Shown here: piece after piece, positions 35,491 through 44,295 of the stretch
How positions within the stretch are numbered: the stretch's first letter is position 1
Layout: each line of letters opens with the position of its first letter
Origin: Parabacteroides sp.
Lineage (GTDB): Bacteria; Bacteroidota; Bacteroidia; Bacteroidales; Tannerellaceae
Direction of reading: 5' to 3'
Length of the DNA: 48,331 nt
Assembly (NCBI GenBank): GCA_028707405.1
Contig: JAQWBH010000007.1
Coordinates: forward strand, 1-48,331
Notes under the pieces: model-generated
The model's database searches: none
Seen by the model: only the letters and a program-made list of their open reading frames with translations
What the model was told of the DNA's origin: nothing
Position numbers and translations under genes: made by a program

Positions 35491-36363
35491 ATGAAACGCG
35501 GTAATCAAACAATAAAGGCTCTTTTGGCTTTTCAAAAGAACGAAATCACAGAAAGCATTGTTTATGCAAAGCTGGCTTCAATAGAGAAGAACGAAGCAAA
35601 TAGACAAATCTTGCTGCGTATTTCGAAAGATGAAAAGCATCACTATGTTCTATTTCGCAATCGAACAAATCAGGATGTGGCTCCAGACAAAGCTCGCATC
35701 AACAAATATTATTGGATGTCGCATATTTTTGGACTTACATTTGCTATCAAACTGATGGAAACAAGTGAAAAGAATGCGCAAAACAATTACTCTGCTTTCA
35801 AAGATTTTCCCGAACTACAACAGATTACCCGCGAAGAAGAGCAACACGAGATAGCTCTGATCGGCATGATCAATGAAGAACGGCTTGAATATATGGGATC
35901 AGTTGTACTGGGTCTGAATGATGCTTTGGTGGAATTCACCGGAGCTTTAGCCGGTTTCACTCTTGCACTAAGTGACTCAAAACTTATTGCCCTTACCGGA
36001 AGCATAACAGGTATTGCGGCAGCCTTATCGATGGCATCATCCGAATATTTGTCTACAAAATCCGAAGGCAAAGAAGGCAAGCATCCGATAAAAGCCTCGG
36101 TCTATACAGGCATTGCATACATCTTTACAGTGATTGCGCTAGTTGCTCCTTTTATCTTTATCAGTAATGTTCTGATAGCGTTAGGAATTATGTTGACTAT
36201 AGCTCTGCTGATTATTGCCTTGTTTAATTATTACTATGCCGTAGCTCGCAGCGAGAGTTTCAAGAAAAGGTTTGCTGAAATGGCTATCCTGAGTTTCAGT
36301 GTTGCAACACTCAGCTTTCTTATAGGCTATGCGTTGAAGGAGTTTACCGGCATCAATACGTAA
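35491..36363 (+). CDS. Ferritin-like/VIT1-family fusion membrane protein
   Basis: A 290-residue protein joining an N-terminal rubrerythrin/ferritin-like domain (about 1-130) with Glu/His iron ligands (EITESIVYAKLA, DEKHHY, EEEQHE) to a C-terminal VIT1/CCC1-type membrane domain with about five hydrophobic segments (from VLGLNDALVEFTGALAG). The architecture matches MbfA-like proteins, for which iron or manganese efflux or oxidative-stress protection has been reported in other bacteria. The actual metal here is inferred. It lies 2 bases after the argS stop (TAG TT ATG), a position that may couple its translation to argS. Confidence 0.85.
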   Translation: MKRGNQTIKALLAFQKNEITESIVYAKLASIEKNEANRQILLRISKDEKHHYVLFRNRTNQDVAPDKARINKYYWMSHIFGLTFAIKLMETSEKNAQNNYSAFKDFPELQQITREEEQHEIALIGMINEERLEYMGSVVLGLNDALVEFTGALAGFTLALSDSKLIALTGSITGIAAALSMASSEYLSTKSEGKEGKHPIKASVYTGIAYIFTVIALVAPFIFISNVLIALGIMLTIALLIIALFNYYYAVARSESFKKRFAEMAILSFSVATLSFLIGYALKEFTGINT

Positions 36364-36388
36364 ATTATTGTTTAATCCATAAAAATCT

Positions 36389-39301
36389 ATGAATGAAACC
36401 ATACTAAATGGATTGCTGAATCTGTTCGCCCTGTTTGCTTCAACAGTAAAAATTGACAAGGATACGGCATATTCGGCTCTTAATTCTTACTTATCAAGTC
36501 ATTTTGGTGTTCGCTCGCACAAGGATTATCTTGAGCTTTATAACGAGCTGAGAGACATGTATGACGATTCACATTCCGATATCAACAAGAGAGATGTCAT
36601 ACGGAACATATGCGAACAAATGAAAATCAAGTTGCGTTCGGACGAACAACTCCTGTTACTAATTCGTTTTATAGAGTTCGCTTATGTCAATAGCCGGGAA
36701 TTTAATAACCACATTCAACTTTTTCATTTAGTAGCCGATATTTTTTCTATTTCCAATCAGGAGTTTAACGATATACTTGCTTTCATTACCGGAGGGCCAT
36801 CCACCTCATCTATTCTGACAATCAACGGCGCATCCGGTGACAATGAGAATCATATCTTCCGCAAAGGAATGGAAGGATTTATCCGAGTTCATTATATCCG
36901 TCGTTTCGACAAGCAGTTGTTTACCTATTATGGCAAAGGGCAGGTGTTTATGAACGATATTCCACTTGCCCCAAATATGTTCTATTCATGGCAACACAGC
37001 AGTGTACTCAAAGGACCGCATTTTCTGCCAGTATATTACAGCGACCTGCTGAATATATTCAATAAAAATAAACAAAAAGAAACGATTTATCTTTCCGGAA
37101 GGGATATTGAATATAATTTTCATAACAGTCATAACGGACTACATAACTTTTCTTTTGATCTGGAATCGGGACAACTGGTGGCTATTATGGGAGGGAGTGG
37201 TGTTGGTAAATCCACCTTACTCAATATTCTGAATGGGAACATCCATCCAAATAACGGATCTATAACTATCAATGGTTATCCTTTGGAAACTCCCAAAGCC
37301 CGGCAGTTGATAGGTTTTGTTCCACAAGAAGATTTGTTGATTGAAGAACTTACAGTATATCAGAATCTCCTATATACCGCACGATTATGTTTCGCAAACC
37401 TGTCGGACAATGAAATGAAGAAACGTGTCGATGATGTATTGGAAGATCTTGATCTTCAGGAAATAAAAGACCTGGCTGTAGGATCTCCTATTCATAAGAC
37501 AATCAGTGGCGGACAACGAAAGAGGCTAAATATCGCACTCGAATTGATACGCGAGCCGGCCATCTTGTATTTGGATGAACCCACATCGGGACTTTCTTCT
37601 TCAGATTCTGAAATGGTTATTATGCTGCTAAAAGAACAGACCCATCGTGGGAAACTTGTGGTGGTAAATATCCATCAGCCATCGTCGGAAATATATAAGT
37701 TATTCGACCGTTTATGGCTTTTAGATAAAGGAGGCTACCCCATCTATGACGGGAACCCGATTGAAGCAATAACCTATTTCAAACAGGCAGCAAAATATAC
37801 GGATCCGGATATCAGTGTTTGCAGTACATGCGGCAATGTAAATCCGGAGTTGATACTCAATATCATCGATTCGAAAAAACTAGACGATTCGGGAAGTCAA
37901 ACAAACATCCGCAAGTTTACACCCGAAGAATGGCATGAAAAATATACAAAAGCCCGGCCAAAATCCAAACCGGTGCATAAGGTCCAGCTCCCTGACAACA
38001 AACAAAAAAAACCTTCGTGGTTCAAACAGTTCCTTATATTTCTGGAACGCAATGTCAAAACAAAACTGACTAACAAACAATATTTGCTGATCGCGTTGTG
38101 TGAAGCCCCGCTTCTGGCATTTATGGTTGCTTCGCTCACCCACTATATCGATGGGGATACGTATTCTCTACTAACCAATAAGAATTTCGTTTCGTATATT
38201 TTCATGGCCGTTATTGTAGTCACATTCATCGGATTAAGTATTAGCGCCGAAGAGATCATTAAAGATCGTACAATACTGAAACGAGAACACTTCCTTAGAC
38301 TTAGCAGAAGCAGCTATCTGACATCGAAGATGTGTTATTTATTTCTCATTTCCGGATTGCAAAGTTTTCTGTTTCTAGTTGTAGGGAATACAATCATAGG
38401 CGTTGGCAATGAAATGTTTATCACCTGGTGGAGTATCCTGTGGATTACGGCATTTGTAGCAAACATGGCTGGATTGCTTTTGTCGCAGACCTTGAGTTCG
38501 GTCGTAGCTATATACATATGTATTCCCCTATTGCTCATTCCTCAGATTTTACTCTGCGGGTTGGTTATCAAGTTTGACGATTTGCAGACACCGACTTCCG
38601 ACAGGAACGTGGTTCCACTGATTGGAGAGATGATCCCTTCGCGTTGGTCGTTTGAGATGCTGATGGTGGAACAGTTCAAAGATAATACTTATGAACGACC
38701 TTTTTTCCTCATTGATAAAGAGAAGTATCTCGCTCAATATTATGGTAATGTGCATGCGAAAGAAGTACGTAATATAGTCGAACAGCTCCAAAGTAAAGAA
38801 GATGCAGATAAGCGGGCAACGGTAGAAAATGAACTGGCGATCCTGTCTTCTGTTGCGAGAATCGCTCCACGGTTAAAAAATGAATCTTATCTGGCCTATC
38901 TGGATAAAGTCGATACGGCATTTACTACACGAGCCAGCAATTTTACTGCATTACTTAATCAAAGACAACAGCGTATTGAAAAGGATAAAGGCGCCAAATG
39001 GCTCCTAGAAATAAAGAAAAAACATTATAATACCGCCATCGAAAGTCTGGTAATGGGAACAAATAATACGAGCCTGTTTAGAGAAACGAATCATAGGATT
39101 TATCCAACTGTGGGACAGATATTCATACCTCCAGATAATCGGTGGGGAAGAGCGGCATTTTATAGCCACGAAAAGAATGTAGGTGGTTTATACATTTCTA
39201 CTTACACATTTAATATATTAGTCCTTATTTTCTTTGCATTATTAACAATAATCGCTATCTTCGCGGAGTTTCCAGGGCGATTCCTGAAAATGAATAAATG
39301 A
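36389..39301 (+). CDS. ABCG-type transporter with TerB-like N-terminal domain
   Basis: A 970-residue single-chain ABC transporter. Residues 1-135 are helical and resemble a TerB-like domain, followed by a strand-rich segment (about 140-235). The ATPase has Walker A GGSGVGKST (268-276), signature ISGGQ (372-376) and Walker B YLDEPTSG (394-401), typical of the ABCG/White half-transporter group. A CSTCG segment (C478, C481) follows in the linker. The ABC2-type permease (about 560-970) has six or so membrane segments with a large, mostly helical extracytoplasmic insertion (about 730-930). Bacteroidetes encode such proteins, but the substrate is unknown. The lipoprotein gene begins 33 bases later and may be functionally linked. 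Confidence 0.82.
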   Translation: MNETILNGLLNLFALFASTVKIDKDTAYSALNSYLSSHFGVRSHKDYLELYNELRDMYDDSHSDINKRDVIRNICEQMKIKLRSDEQLLLLIRFIEFAYVNSREFNNHIQLFHLVADIFSISNQEFNDILAFITGGPSTSSILTINGASGDNENHIFRKGMEGFIRVHYIRRFDKQLFTYYGKGQVFMNDIPLAPNMFYSWQHSSVLKGPHFLPVYYSDLLNIFNKNKQKETIYLSGRDIEYNFHNSHNGLHNFSFDLESGQLVAIMGGSGVGKSTLLNILNGNIHPNNGSITINGYPLETPKARQLIGFVPQEDLLIEELTVYQNLLYTARLCFANLSDNEMKKRVDDVLEDLDLQEIKDLAVGSPIHKTISGGQRKRLNIALELIREPAILYLDEPTSGLSSSDSEMVIMLLKEQTHRGKLVVVNIHQPSSEIYKLFDRLWLLDKGGYPIYDGNPIEAITYFKQAAKYTDPDISVCSTCGNVNPELILNIIDSKKLDDSGSQTNIRKFTPEEWHEKYTKARPKSKPVHKVQLPDNKQKKPSWFKQFLIFLERNVKTKLTNKQYLLIALCEAPLLAFMVASLTHYIDGDTYSLLTNKNFVSYIFMAVIVVTFIGLSISAEEIIKDRTILKREHFLRLSRSSYLTSKMCYLFLISGLQSFLFLVVGNTIIGVGNEMFITWWSILWITAFVANMAGLLLSQTLSSVVAIYICIPLLLIPQILLCGLVIKFDDLQTPTSDRNVVPLIGEMIPSRWSFEMLMVEQFKDNTYERPFFLIDKEKYLAQYYGNVHAKEVRNIVEQLQSKEDADKRATVENELAILSSVARIAPRLKNESYLAYLDKVDTAFTTRASNFTALLNQRQQRIEKDKGAKWLLEIKKKHYNTAIESLVMGTNNTSLFRETNHRIYPTVGQIFIPPDNRWGRAAFYSHEKNVGGLYISTYTFNILVLIFFALLTIIAIFAEFPGRFLKMNK

Positions 39302-39315
39302 ACTTTTTAAAAGTT
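39301..39315 (+). repeat. Short perfect inverted repeat before the lipoprotein gene
   Basis: AACTTTT, a single T, then AAAAGTT form a perfect 7-bp inverted repeat with a 1-nt centre, between the ABC transporter stop and the lipoprotein ATG at 39335. It may be an operator or a weak hairpin; no other signal is seen there. Confidence 0.35.
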
Positions 39316-39334
39316 AAACTATAAATTCATTCAA

Positions 39335-40162
39335 ATGAAAAAGAGTATTTTAAGCATGCTTGCTATTGCAGCAATTGCATTTGGAATGGCTTCATGTAAT
39401 GGAGCCAAGAAAGCAAATGAAGCACAAACAACCGAAGACTCGGCTGTTGTTGCCGGGAATGTTCCGAAGGACTTACTTACCGTAGAGCTAAAGCAGGAAA
39501 CGACCAAATTGTTGGAAGACATGCCAAGCTCTGACATCCCGTACCGCCTGTCTACCGGAGATATCAAAATCGCCATTGGAAACATAAAGTATATGCTGCC
39601 AGTTTCGAAAGCAGCCGAGCTCACTACTCCAGCTCAGAAATCACGCGCATTAGGCATCTACATCGCTGACATCAATATACAAAAAGTCATGAAGCAACCG
39701 ACAACAGAACTGGAAAGCGCAATTTCCAAATTAGCAGCCGATCTGAATGTTACTTCTGTCCTGGACATCCTAAAGGAACCCATGCCTGTAAAGACGACAA
39801 AAGATGAACTGAACACATTCATGAAAAATCAGGAAAAAAAGATTGTTGACAAACTGGCTGAAGAGAACAAGATGGATGTAGCTGTAGAAATAATGGGTGG
39901 CGCAGCTGCCGAAAATGCGTGCCTGCTTGCAAACCCATCGTTGGTTATTAAAGGAGATGCAACTTCTGCAGGACTTTCAGATAATATGGTTAAGCGTATT
40001 GACATATTGGGACAAGTCATTTCAGATCTGTCAAATTATTATCCAGACCTGAAACAATTAAGTGAAACAATCATTCCGTTGAAAGAAAAGGTAGCAACCA
40101 TACAAGCTGCAAGAGCTGCTAATGCAGACATCATGGCTATCCGTGATGCTTTGGTAAAGTAA
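39335..40162 (+). CDS. Lipoprotein of unknown function
   Basis: A 275-residue lipoprotein with signal peptide ending GMASC (Cys21). The mature protein is helix-rich, with Ala/Lys/Glu-rich segments and blocks such as STGDIKIAIGNIKYMLPVS and KALGIYIADINIQKVM-like helices; it has no recognised domain. It lies downstream of the ABCG-type transporter and may be its periplasmic or outer-membrane partner, but this is only inferred from position. A strong terminator follows. Confidence 0.75.
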   Translation: MKKSILSMLAIAAIAFGMASCNGAKKANEAQTTEDSAVVAGNVPKDLLTVELKQETTKLLEDMPSSDIPYRLSTGDIKIAIGNIKYMLPVSKAAELTTPAQKSRALGIYIADINIQKVMKQPTTELESAISKLAADLNVTSVLDILKEPMPVKTTKDELNTFMKNQEKKIVDKLAEENKMDVAVEIMGGAAAENACLLANPSLVIKGDATSAGLSDNMVKRIDILGQVISDLSNYYPDLKQLSETIIPLKEKVATIQAARAANADIMAIRDALVK

Positions 40163-40188
40163 GAAATATCATAAATATGAAATACGTT

Positions 40189-40228
40189 AAAGGGCTGAAC
40201 TTGAAAATAAGTTCAACCCTTTATTTTT
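40189..40228 (+). terminator. Rho-independent terminator after the lipoprotein gene
   Basis: AAAGGGCTGAACTT (40189-40202) pairs with AAGTTCAACCCTTT (40209-40222) with one mismatch and a 6-nt loop, followed by ATTTTT. The T tract is on the plus strand, so it serves the argS-to-lipoprotein side and insulates it from the convergent signalling operon. Confidence 0.85.
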
Positions 40229-40358
40229 ACTTAAGAAGGTAATATCAGATACTATTGCTTTTCGTCATTTATATCCACCTTTGTCTGGCACCAACCCACA
40301 AATTTCATTTGCAGGTGTTTACTTCAAAAAAAAGAATCCATACCGGAATTTTGTTGGT

Positions 40359-41528
40359 TTATTCGGACTGATGATATGCCACAGCCAACAAAGTTATATC
40401 ATCCGATTGCGCATTGTCTGCTGTAAAATCGCTCACGCTCTTTATCACATTCTCCACTATCTCCTGTGGAGTTCTATCAGAACAAATACAACAATTGTCT
40501 AGCAGTCGTTGGTTACCATAAAGCTCGTGATCGATGTTCATTGCTTCAGTGACGCCATCGGTATACAGAAGTAGCTTGTCTTCTCCCGTCAACTGCAATG
40601 ATTTTTCGTGATATTGTGCATCTTTCATCGCACCTAATATGATATCATTGGTAATCGGGACATACGAAACAGTGCCGTCACTCTTTATCAATACAGGAGG
40701 ATTATGCCCTGCGTTGCTGTAGACCAATACCCCAGAGTGAATATTCAATATTCCATAAAAAACTGTTACAAACATATCGCTCACACTTTCCTGGCATAAT
40801 ATAATATTTGATCGTTCCATACAAAGTGCAGCCGAATTTTCGGTCAGCGCAATTGCCCTAATAACCGTTCTGCTTACTGCCATAAAAATGGCAGCCGAGA
40901 CTCCTTTGCCTGAAACATCGGCAATAACAATTCCAAGTCGGTCTTTATCAATACGGAAAAAATCGTAGAAATCGCCTCCAACATATTTGGCCGCACTCAT
41001 GCAGGCAAACAAGTCGAACGCTTTGGGCCCTGGAAATGGTGGACATTTTTTAGGTAGAATCGTCTGTTGAATCTCCTGTGCCACATGCAAATCATTTTGG
41101 ATAGATTCCAACTGTGAATGTTCTTGTTGTGCTTTCTTAATAAAAGATATCTGTTGAGCAGCCTTATTTATTGTTTTCTCCAAATCTTCGAGATTGATAG
41201 GCTTGGTTGTGAAATCAAAAGCACCTTGATTCATTGCCGTACGGATATTCTCCATATCTCCGTAAGCCGATACCATAATACATTTCAGAGCCGGATTACA
41301 CATTTCGTTGATTTTGGTAAGCAACGTCAGTCCATCCATCTCAGGCATATTTATATCACTTAAAATAATATCAAAATCCGGTTTGGCCAAAAGCATCTGC
41401 AGAGCCTCCAGTCCGTTATGAGCAAAAGAAAACTCATACTCGCCCTTTTTAATCTTCCGACGGAAGTATTGCGTGAGTAATATTTCCAAATCCTGTTCGT
41501 CGTCTACACTTAATATCTTTAAAGCCAT
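40359..41528 (-). CDS. Response-regulator/PP2C phosphatase (RsbU-like)
   Basis: A 389-residue signalling protein. The N-terminal receiver domain (about 1-125) has acidic residues D9/D10, phospho-acceptor D58 in LSDINMPEMDG, S87 and K109. A coiled linker (about 125-155) leads to a SpoIIE/PP2C phosphatase domain with metal-binding VGGDFYDF (D186, D189) and ADVSGKG (D204), and late motifs YTDGVTEA and SDDITLLAV. Such proteins dephosphorylate STAS anti-sigma antagonists when activated. It is the last gene of the cluster with histidine kinases, RsbW-like kinase and STAS protein, so phosphorylation of D58 by a neighbouring kinase probably controls the phosphatase. Confidence 0.9.
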   Translation of the reverse strand: MALKILSVDDEQDLEILLTQYFRRKIKKGEYEFSFAHNGLEALQMLLAKPDFDIILSDINMPEMDGLTLLTKINEMCNPALKCIMVSAYGDMENIRTAMNQGAFDFTTKPINLEDLEKTINKAAQQISFIKKAQQEHSQLESIQNDLHVAQEIQQTILPKKCPPFPGPKAFDLFACMSAAKYVGGDFYDFFRIDKDRLGIVIADVSGKGVSAAIFMAVSRTVIRAIALTENSAALCMERSNIILCQESVSDMFVTVFYGILNIHSGVLVYSNAGHNPPVLIKSDGTVSYVPITNDIILGAMKDAQYHEKSLQLTGEDKLLLYTDGVTEAMNIDHELYGNQRLLDNCCICSDRTPQEIVENVIKSVSDFTADNAQSDDITLLAVAYHQSE

Positions 41529-41545
41529 AGTTGTAATATCTCTGT

Positions 41546-42376
41546 TTATTGGATAGGAATAGTTATTATGAAGCGCGTAAACCTGTTCGCCATTGATTCC
41601 ACCTTAATTGTTCCGTTATGTTTTTGTTCAATGATCCCCTTAGTAATAGAAAGTCCCAAACCCGTACCTTCACCTATCGGTTTGGTTGTGAAGAAAGGGG
41701 TAAACAGGTGTTCTTTTACTTCATCGGAGATTCCTCCCCCATTATCTTCAATGATTAATACAATATTGGCGTCTTTCTGCTTCAAACTTACTTTGATAGT
41801 CGGAGAATAAAGTTCTTCGGACGCACATTTTTCACGTGCATTGACTGCATAGCAAGCGTTGTTCATCAAGTTAAGTACAGCTCGGCTGAAATCCTGAGGG
41901 ATCACTTTTATCAGAGGCATATGCTCATCATAGTCTTCCTGAATCGTCACATTAAAGCTTTTATTGTTCGCTCGTGCCGCATGATATGAAAGCCATACAT
42001 ATTCCTTCACCAGTTGACAAAGATTTGTAGGAATAAACTCATCTTCTCTACCACGTGAATAGAGTAAGATTCCTTTGACAATATTCGAGGCTCTACTACC
42101 ATTCTCCTCAATTTTCTGCATATTCCCCTGCAAATCCTTTAAAATATCCTGCAAATCATCTCTTGTCTCATCAGGTAAAGAGATAAGCACATCCTGTAGG
42201 ATTTCTGCCATATCTTTCAATAGCTTCCCTGATAATTTGCTGAAGTTGATTACAAAGTTGAGAGGGTTCTGTATCTCATGTGCAATACCGGCACTCAGAT
42301 ATCCAAGTCCCGACATTTTTTCCAGTTGAGAAAGCTGCTTTCTGAGTCGTTCTATTTCTTTATCAGTATCATTCAT
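41546..42376 (-). CDS. Soluble histidine kinase (canonical H-box)
   Basis: A 276-residue kinase with no membrane segment or sensor domain. The HisKA dimerisation helix has an intact H-box, SAGIAHEIQNPLNF (His33), and the HATPase_c domain has the N-box NLMNNACYAV and nucleotide loops IEDNGGGIS and GEGTGLGLSI. It probably phosphorylates the receiver domain of the REC-PP2C protein encoded 17 bases downstream. Its start overlaps the end of the pseudo-kinase gene by 8 bases, which suggests translation in a fixed ratio. The absence of a sensor domain suggests input through the partner kinase. Confidence 0.88.
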   Translation of the reverse strand: MNDTDKEIERLRKQLSQLEKMSGLGYLSAGIAHEIQNPLNFVINFSKLSGKLLKDMAEILQDVLISLPDETRDDLQDILKDLQGNMQKIEENGSRASNIVKGILLYSRGREDEFIPTNLCQLVKEYVWLSYHAARANNKSFNVTIQEDYDEHMPLIKVIPQDFSRAVLNLMNNACYAVNAREKCASEELYSPTIKVSLKQKDANIVLIIEDNGGGISDEVKEHLFTPFFTTKPIGEGTGLGLSITKGIIEQKHNGTIKVESMANRFTRFIITIPIQ

Positions 42377-43508
42377 TGCTTTTGCTATTATCCTTGTTAC
42401 CCTGATGAAGAGGAATTGTAATTACAAATTCGGAATAAATATTCTTTTTACTGTTAACAACAATGCTTCCATGATGATTCAAAACAACTTCACGACAAAG
42501 GTACAGACCGACACCTGCCGCTTCTGCAGTTGTCTTCGTCGTAAAAAATGGCTCAAATATCTTCTCTTTGATATTTTCATCAATGCCAATGCCATTATCA
42601 TGAATAGAAAGCGTAAAAGTATCATGAAATCCTTTATTCAGAATAACCGATATAAGGGGCTCAAAATCCTCTGTTTTTTGTTTTTTCTTCTCAACGGCAT
42701 ATAATGAGTTTTTTAAAAGATTGGTCAGTGTTTTATTCATCTGTTCAATGTTGATATCGGCCATCAATGGTTCAGCCGGACACGACAAGTCTATCTGAAT
42801 ATGATACTCTTCTATTTGCTTTTGATATGATTTGCGTATAACATCAACATTTACCTTACATAAATCACACATATTCGTCGACACAATATCGCCATGATGA
42901 TCTTTCAGTAATTCCTCCATAGCCTTAACAATCCGAACGGTGTTACAACCGTGCTCATCAATTTTTATCAGATTACCGTCAATCATCTCAAGAATCTCTA
43001 AACTATCATCGAAAGTTTCTTTATTCATTGACTGCTGCTGACTAATAATATTGCGTTTTAAATCTTTAAGCAACCCGACCGACAATTCCGCAAAATTATT
43101 GATGTAGTTGACAGGATTTAAGATACGGTCGACAAGGCCTTGCGTAAGTTGTCCGATTGTTACTAACTTTTCTCTTCTTACCAATTCATCTTGTGCTTTG
43201 GCTAGAGCGCGAAGAGTTTCCGACAATTTCTTTGATTCTTTCATTACCTGGTCACGCTGAACACGAAGCTCAATGGTGCGTTCTTCAACCATCTTCGCCA
43301 ATGATTCTTTAATGCCGAGTTTTTTCTGCCAAAGCGCTTTGAAAATATATAAAATAACAATAATAAAAAGAATGCTCCATGAGAAATTCGAGGCCTTGCA
43401 GAACAGTTGTAAGAAAATAAAAAGCGCCCATCCGGCAAGTACTACCTTATCAACAACCCGTATTCGGAATTTTAGCTGCTCGATATCTTTTATATTATAG
43501 TCGCTCAT
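42369..43508 (-). CDS. Membrane-anchored degenerate histidine kinase
   Basis: A 379-residue kinase-like protein with two N-terminal hydrophobic segments (about 22-37 and 44-60), a coiled-coil linker (about 65-115) and a HisKA-like helix. In the H-box the usual GIAHEINNP is replaced by GLVDRILNP: the phospho-accepting His position is Asp127 and the following Glu is Arg128. The HATPase_c domain is intact: N-box LTNLLKNSLYAV (261-272), HDNGIGID (303-310) and GVGLYL (332-337). It may bind ATP and act as a sensor or allosteric partner for the soluble kinase. It starts one base after the RsbW-like gene and overlaps the soluble kinase gene by 8 bases. Confidence 0.85.
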   Translation of the reverse strand: MSDYNIKDIEQLKFRIRVVDKVVLAGWALFIFLQLFCKASNFSWSILFIIVILYIFKALWQKKLGIKESLAKMVEERTIELRVQRDQVMKESKKLSETLRALAKAQDELVRREKLVTIGQLTQGLVDRILNPVNYINNFAELSVGLLKDLKRNIISQQQSMNKETFDDSLEILEMIDGNLIKIDEHGCNTVRIVKAMEELLKDHHGDIVSTNMCDLCKVNVDVIRKSYQKQIEEYHIQIDLSCPAEPLMADINIEQMNKTLTNLLKNSLYAVEKKKQKTEDFEPLISVILNKGFHDTFTLSIHDNGIGIDENIKEKIFEPFFTTKTTAEAAGVGLYLCREVVLNHHGSIVVNSKKNIYSEFVITIPLHQGNKDNSKSNE

Positions 43509-43509
43509 A

Positions 43510-43923
43510 TTAGTCTACATTTTTAACCATTGTCAGTATATTCTTTCCGTCGGTACGGCAGTAATGAACTTCGTTCATTAATTTCTTAGCTATAAATATT
43601 CCCAAACCTCCTATAGGTCGTTTGTCTACAGATAATGTCAGATCTGGATCTTCTATTTCCATAGGATTAAAGGGAATACCGGTGTCTATGACTGTGATCT
43701 GCAGTTTTCCATCCTTATAGGCAAGATCAATGGACAAATCTTGTCCGCTCTGTGATGGATAAGCGTATAAAATGACGTTAGTAACAACCTCTTCGAGAGC
43801 TAGTCGTATCTGCATAGAACACTCATTACTTATGCCGACAGTCTCGATCTCATGCTCAATAAATGAGGTAACAAGAGATAATTGTCCCAATTCATTCTTA
43901 ATATGTAGAGTGTTTGTGATCAC
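43510..43923 (-). CDS. RsbW-like anti-sigma-factor-type serine kinase
   Basis: A 137-residue HATPase_c_2 protein like SpoIIAB/RsbW. The N-box RLALEEVVTNVILYA and nucleotide loops DTGIPFNP and GGLGIFIAKKLM are intact. In partner-switching systems such kinases phosphorylate the STAS antagonist and bind a target, commonly a sigma factor. The start is GTG at 43923 (an in-frame stop lies just upstream and no early ATG is available). It lies between the STAS gene (27 bases) and the membrane kinase-like gene (1 base). The target protein is unknown, as no sigma factor is encoded nearby. Confidence 0.87.
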   Translation of the reverse strand: MITNTLHIKNELGQLSLVTSFIEHEIETVGISNECSMQIRLALEEVVTNVILYAYPSQSGQDLSIDLAYKDGKLQITVIDTGIPFNPMEIEDPDLTLSVDKRPIGGLGIFIAKKLMNEVHYCRTDGKNILTMVKNVD

Positions 43924-43950
43924 AGTCTATTACTTATTTTGATCCTTTTC

Positions 43951-44253
43951 TTATTTGATCGTTAATATAGAAGAAAAACCTGTGATTTTAAATATATCCA
44001 TTATAGGCGATTGTACTTTTTCGAGAATCAGTGTTCCGCCTTTTGCCATCATTCCCTTTTGTAATGTAAGCAGTAGACGGAGGCCGGCACTACTCACATA
44101 GCTTAAACCCTCACAATTGAGTACAATCTGATGCTCATCGCTATTCAAAAGTGCTGACACTTCTTTCTCAAAATCTACAGCTGTTAGTGTATCTAACTGT
44201 CCTGAGAGTGATACGATCGTTCTTGCCGGCTCCCGTTCTACTTTTATATTCAT
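43951..44253 (-). CDS. STAS-domain anti-sigma-factor antagonist-like protein
   Basis: A 100-residue single STAS domain. The phospho-acceptor loop reads LSYVSSAGLR; Ser55 aligns with the Ser phosphorylated in SpoIIAA and RsbV, although the preceding Asp is Ser54 here. It should be phosphorylated by the RsbW-like kinase and dephosphorylated by the REC-PP2C phosphatase in the same cluster. An ATG at 44253 was chosen; an earlier in-frame start at 44286 adds 11 hydrophobic residues atypical for the family. It lies 42 bases after nagB, the widest gap in the cluster. Confidence 0.88.
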   Translation of the reverse strand: MNIKVEREPARTIVSLSGQLDTLTAVDFEKEVSALLNSDEHQIVLNCEGLSYVSSAGLRLLLTLQKGMMAKGGTLILEKVQSPIMDIFKITGFSSILTIK

Positions 44254-44295
44254 CTTTTGTCTTATTATATTTATGCATATAATCAAATACGACTC

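Noticed and set aside
40189-40228. Bidirectional terminator also serving the REC-PP2C gene
   Set aside because: On the minus strand the stem is followed by AACGTATTTC rather than a T tract, so only plus-strand termination is supported.
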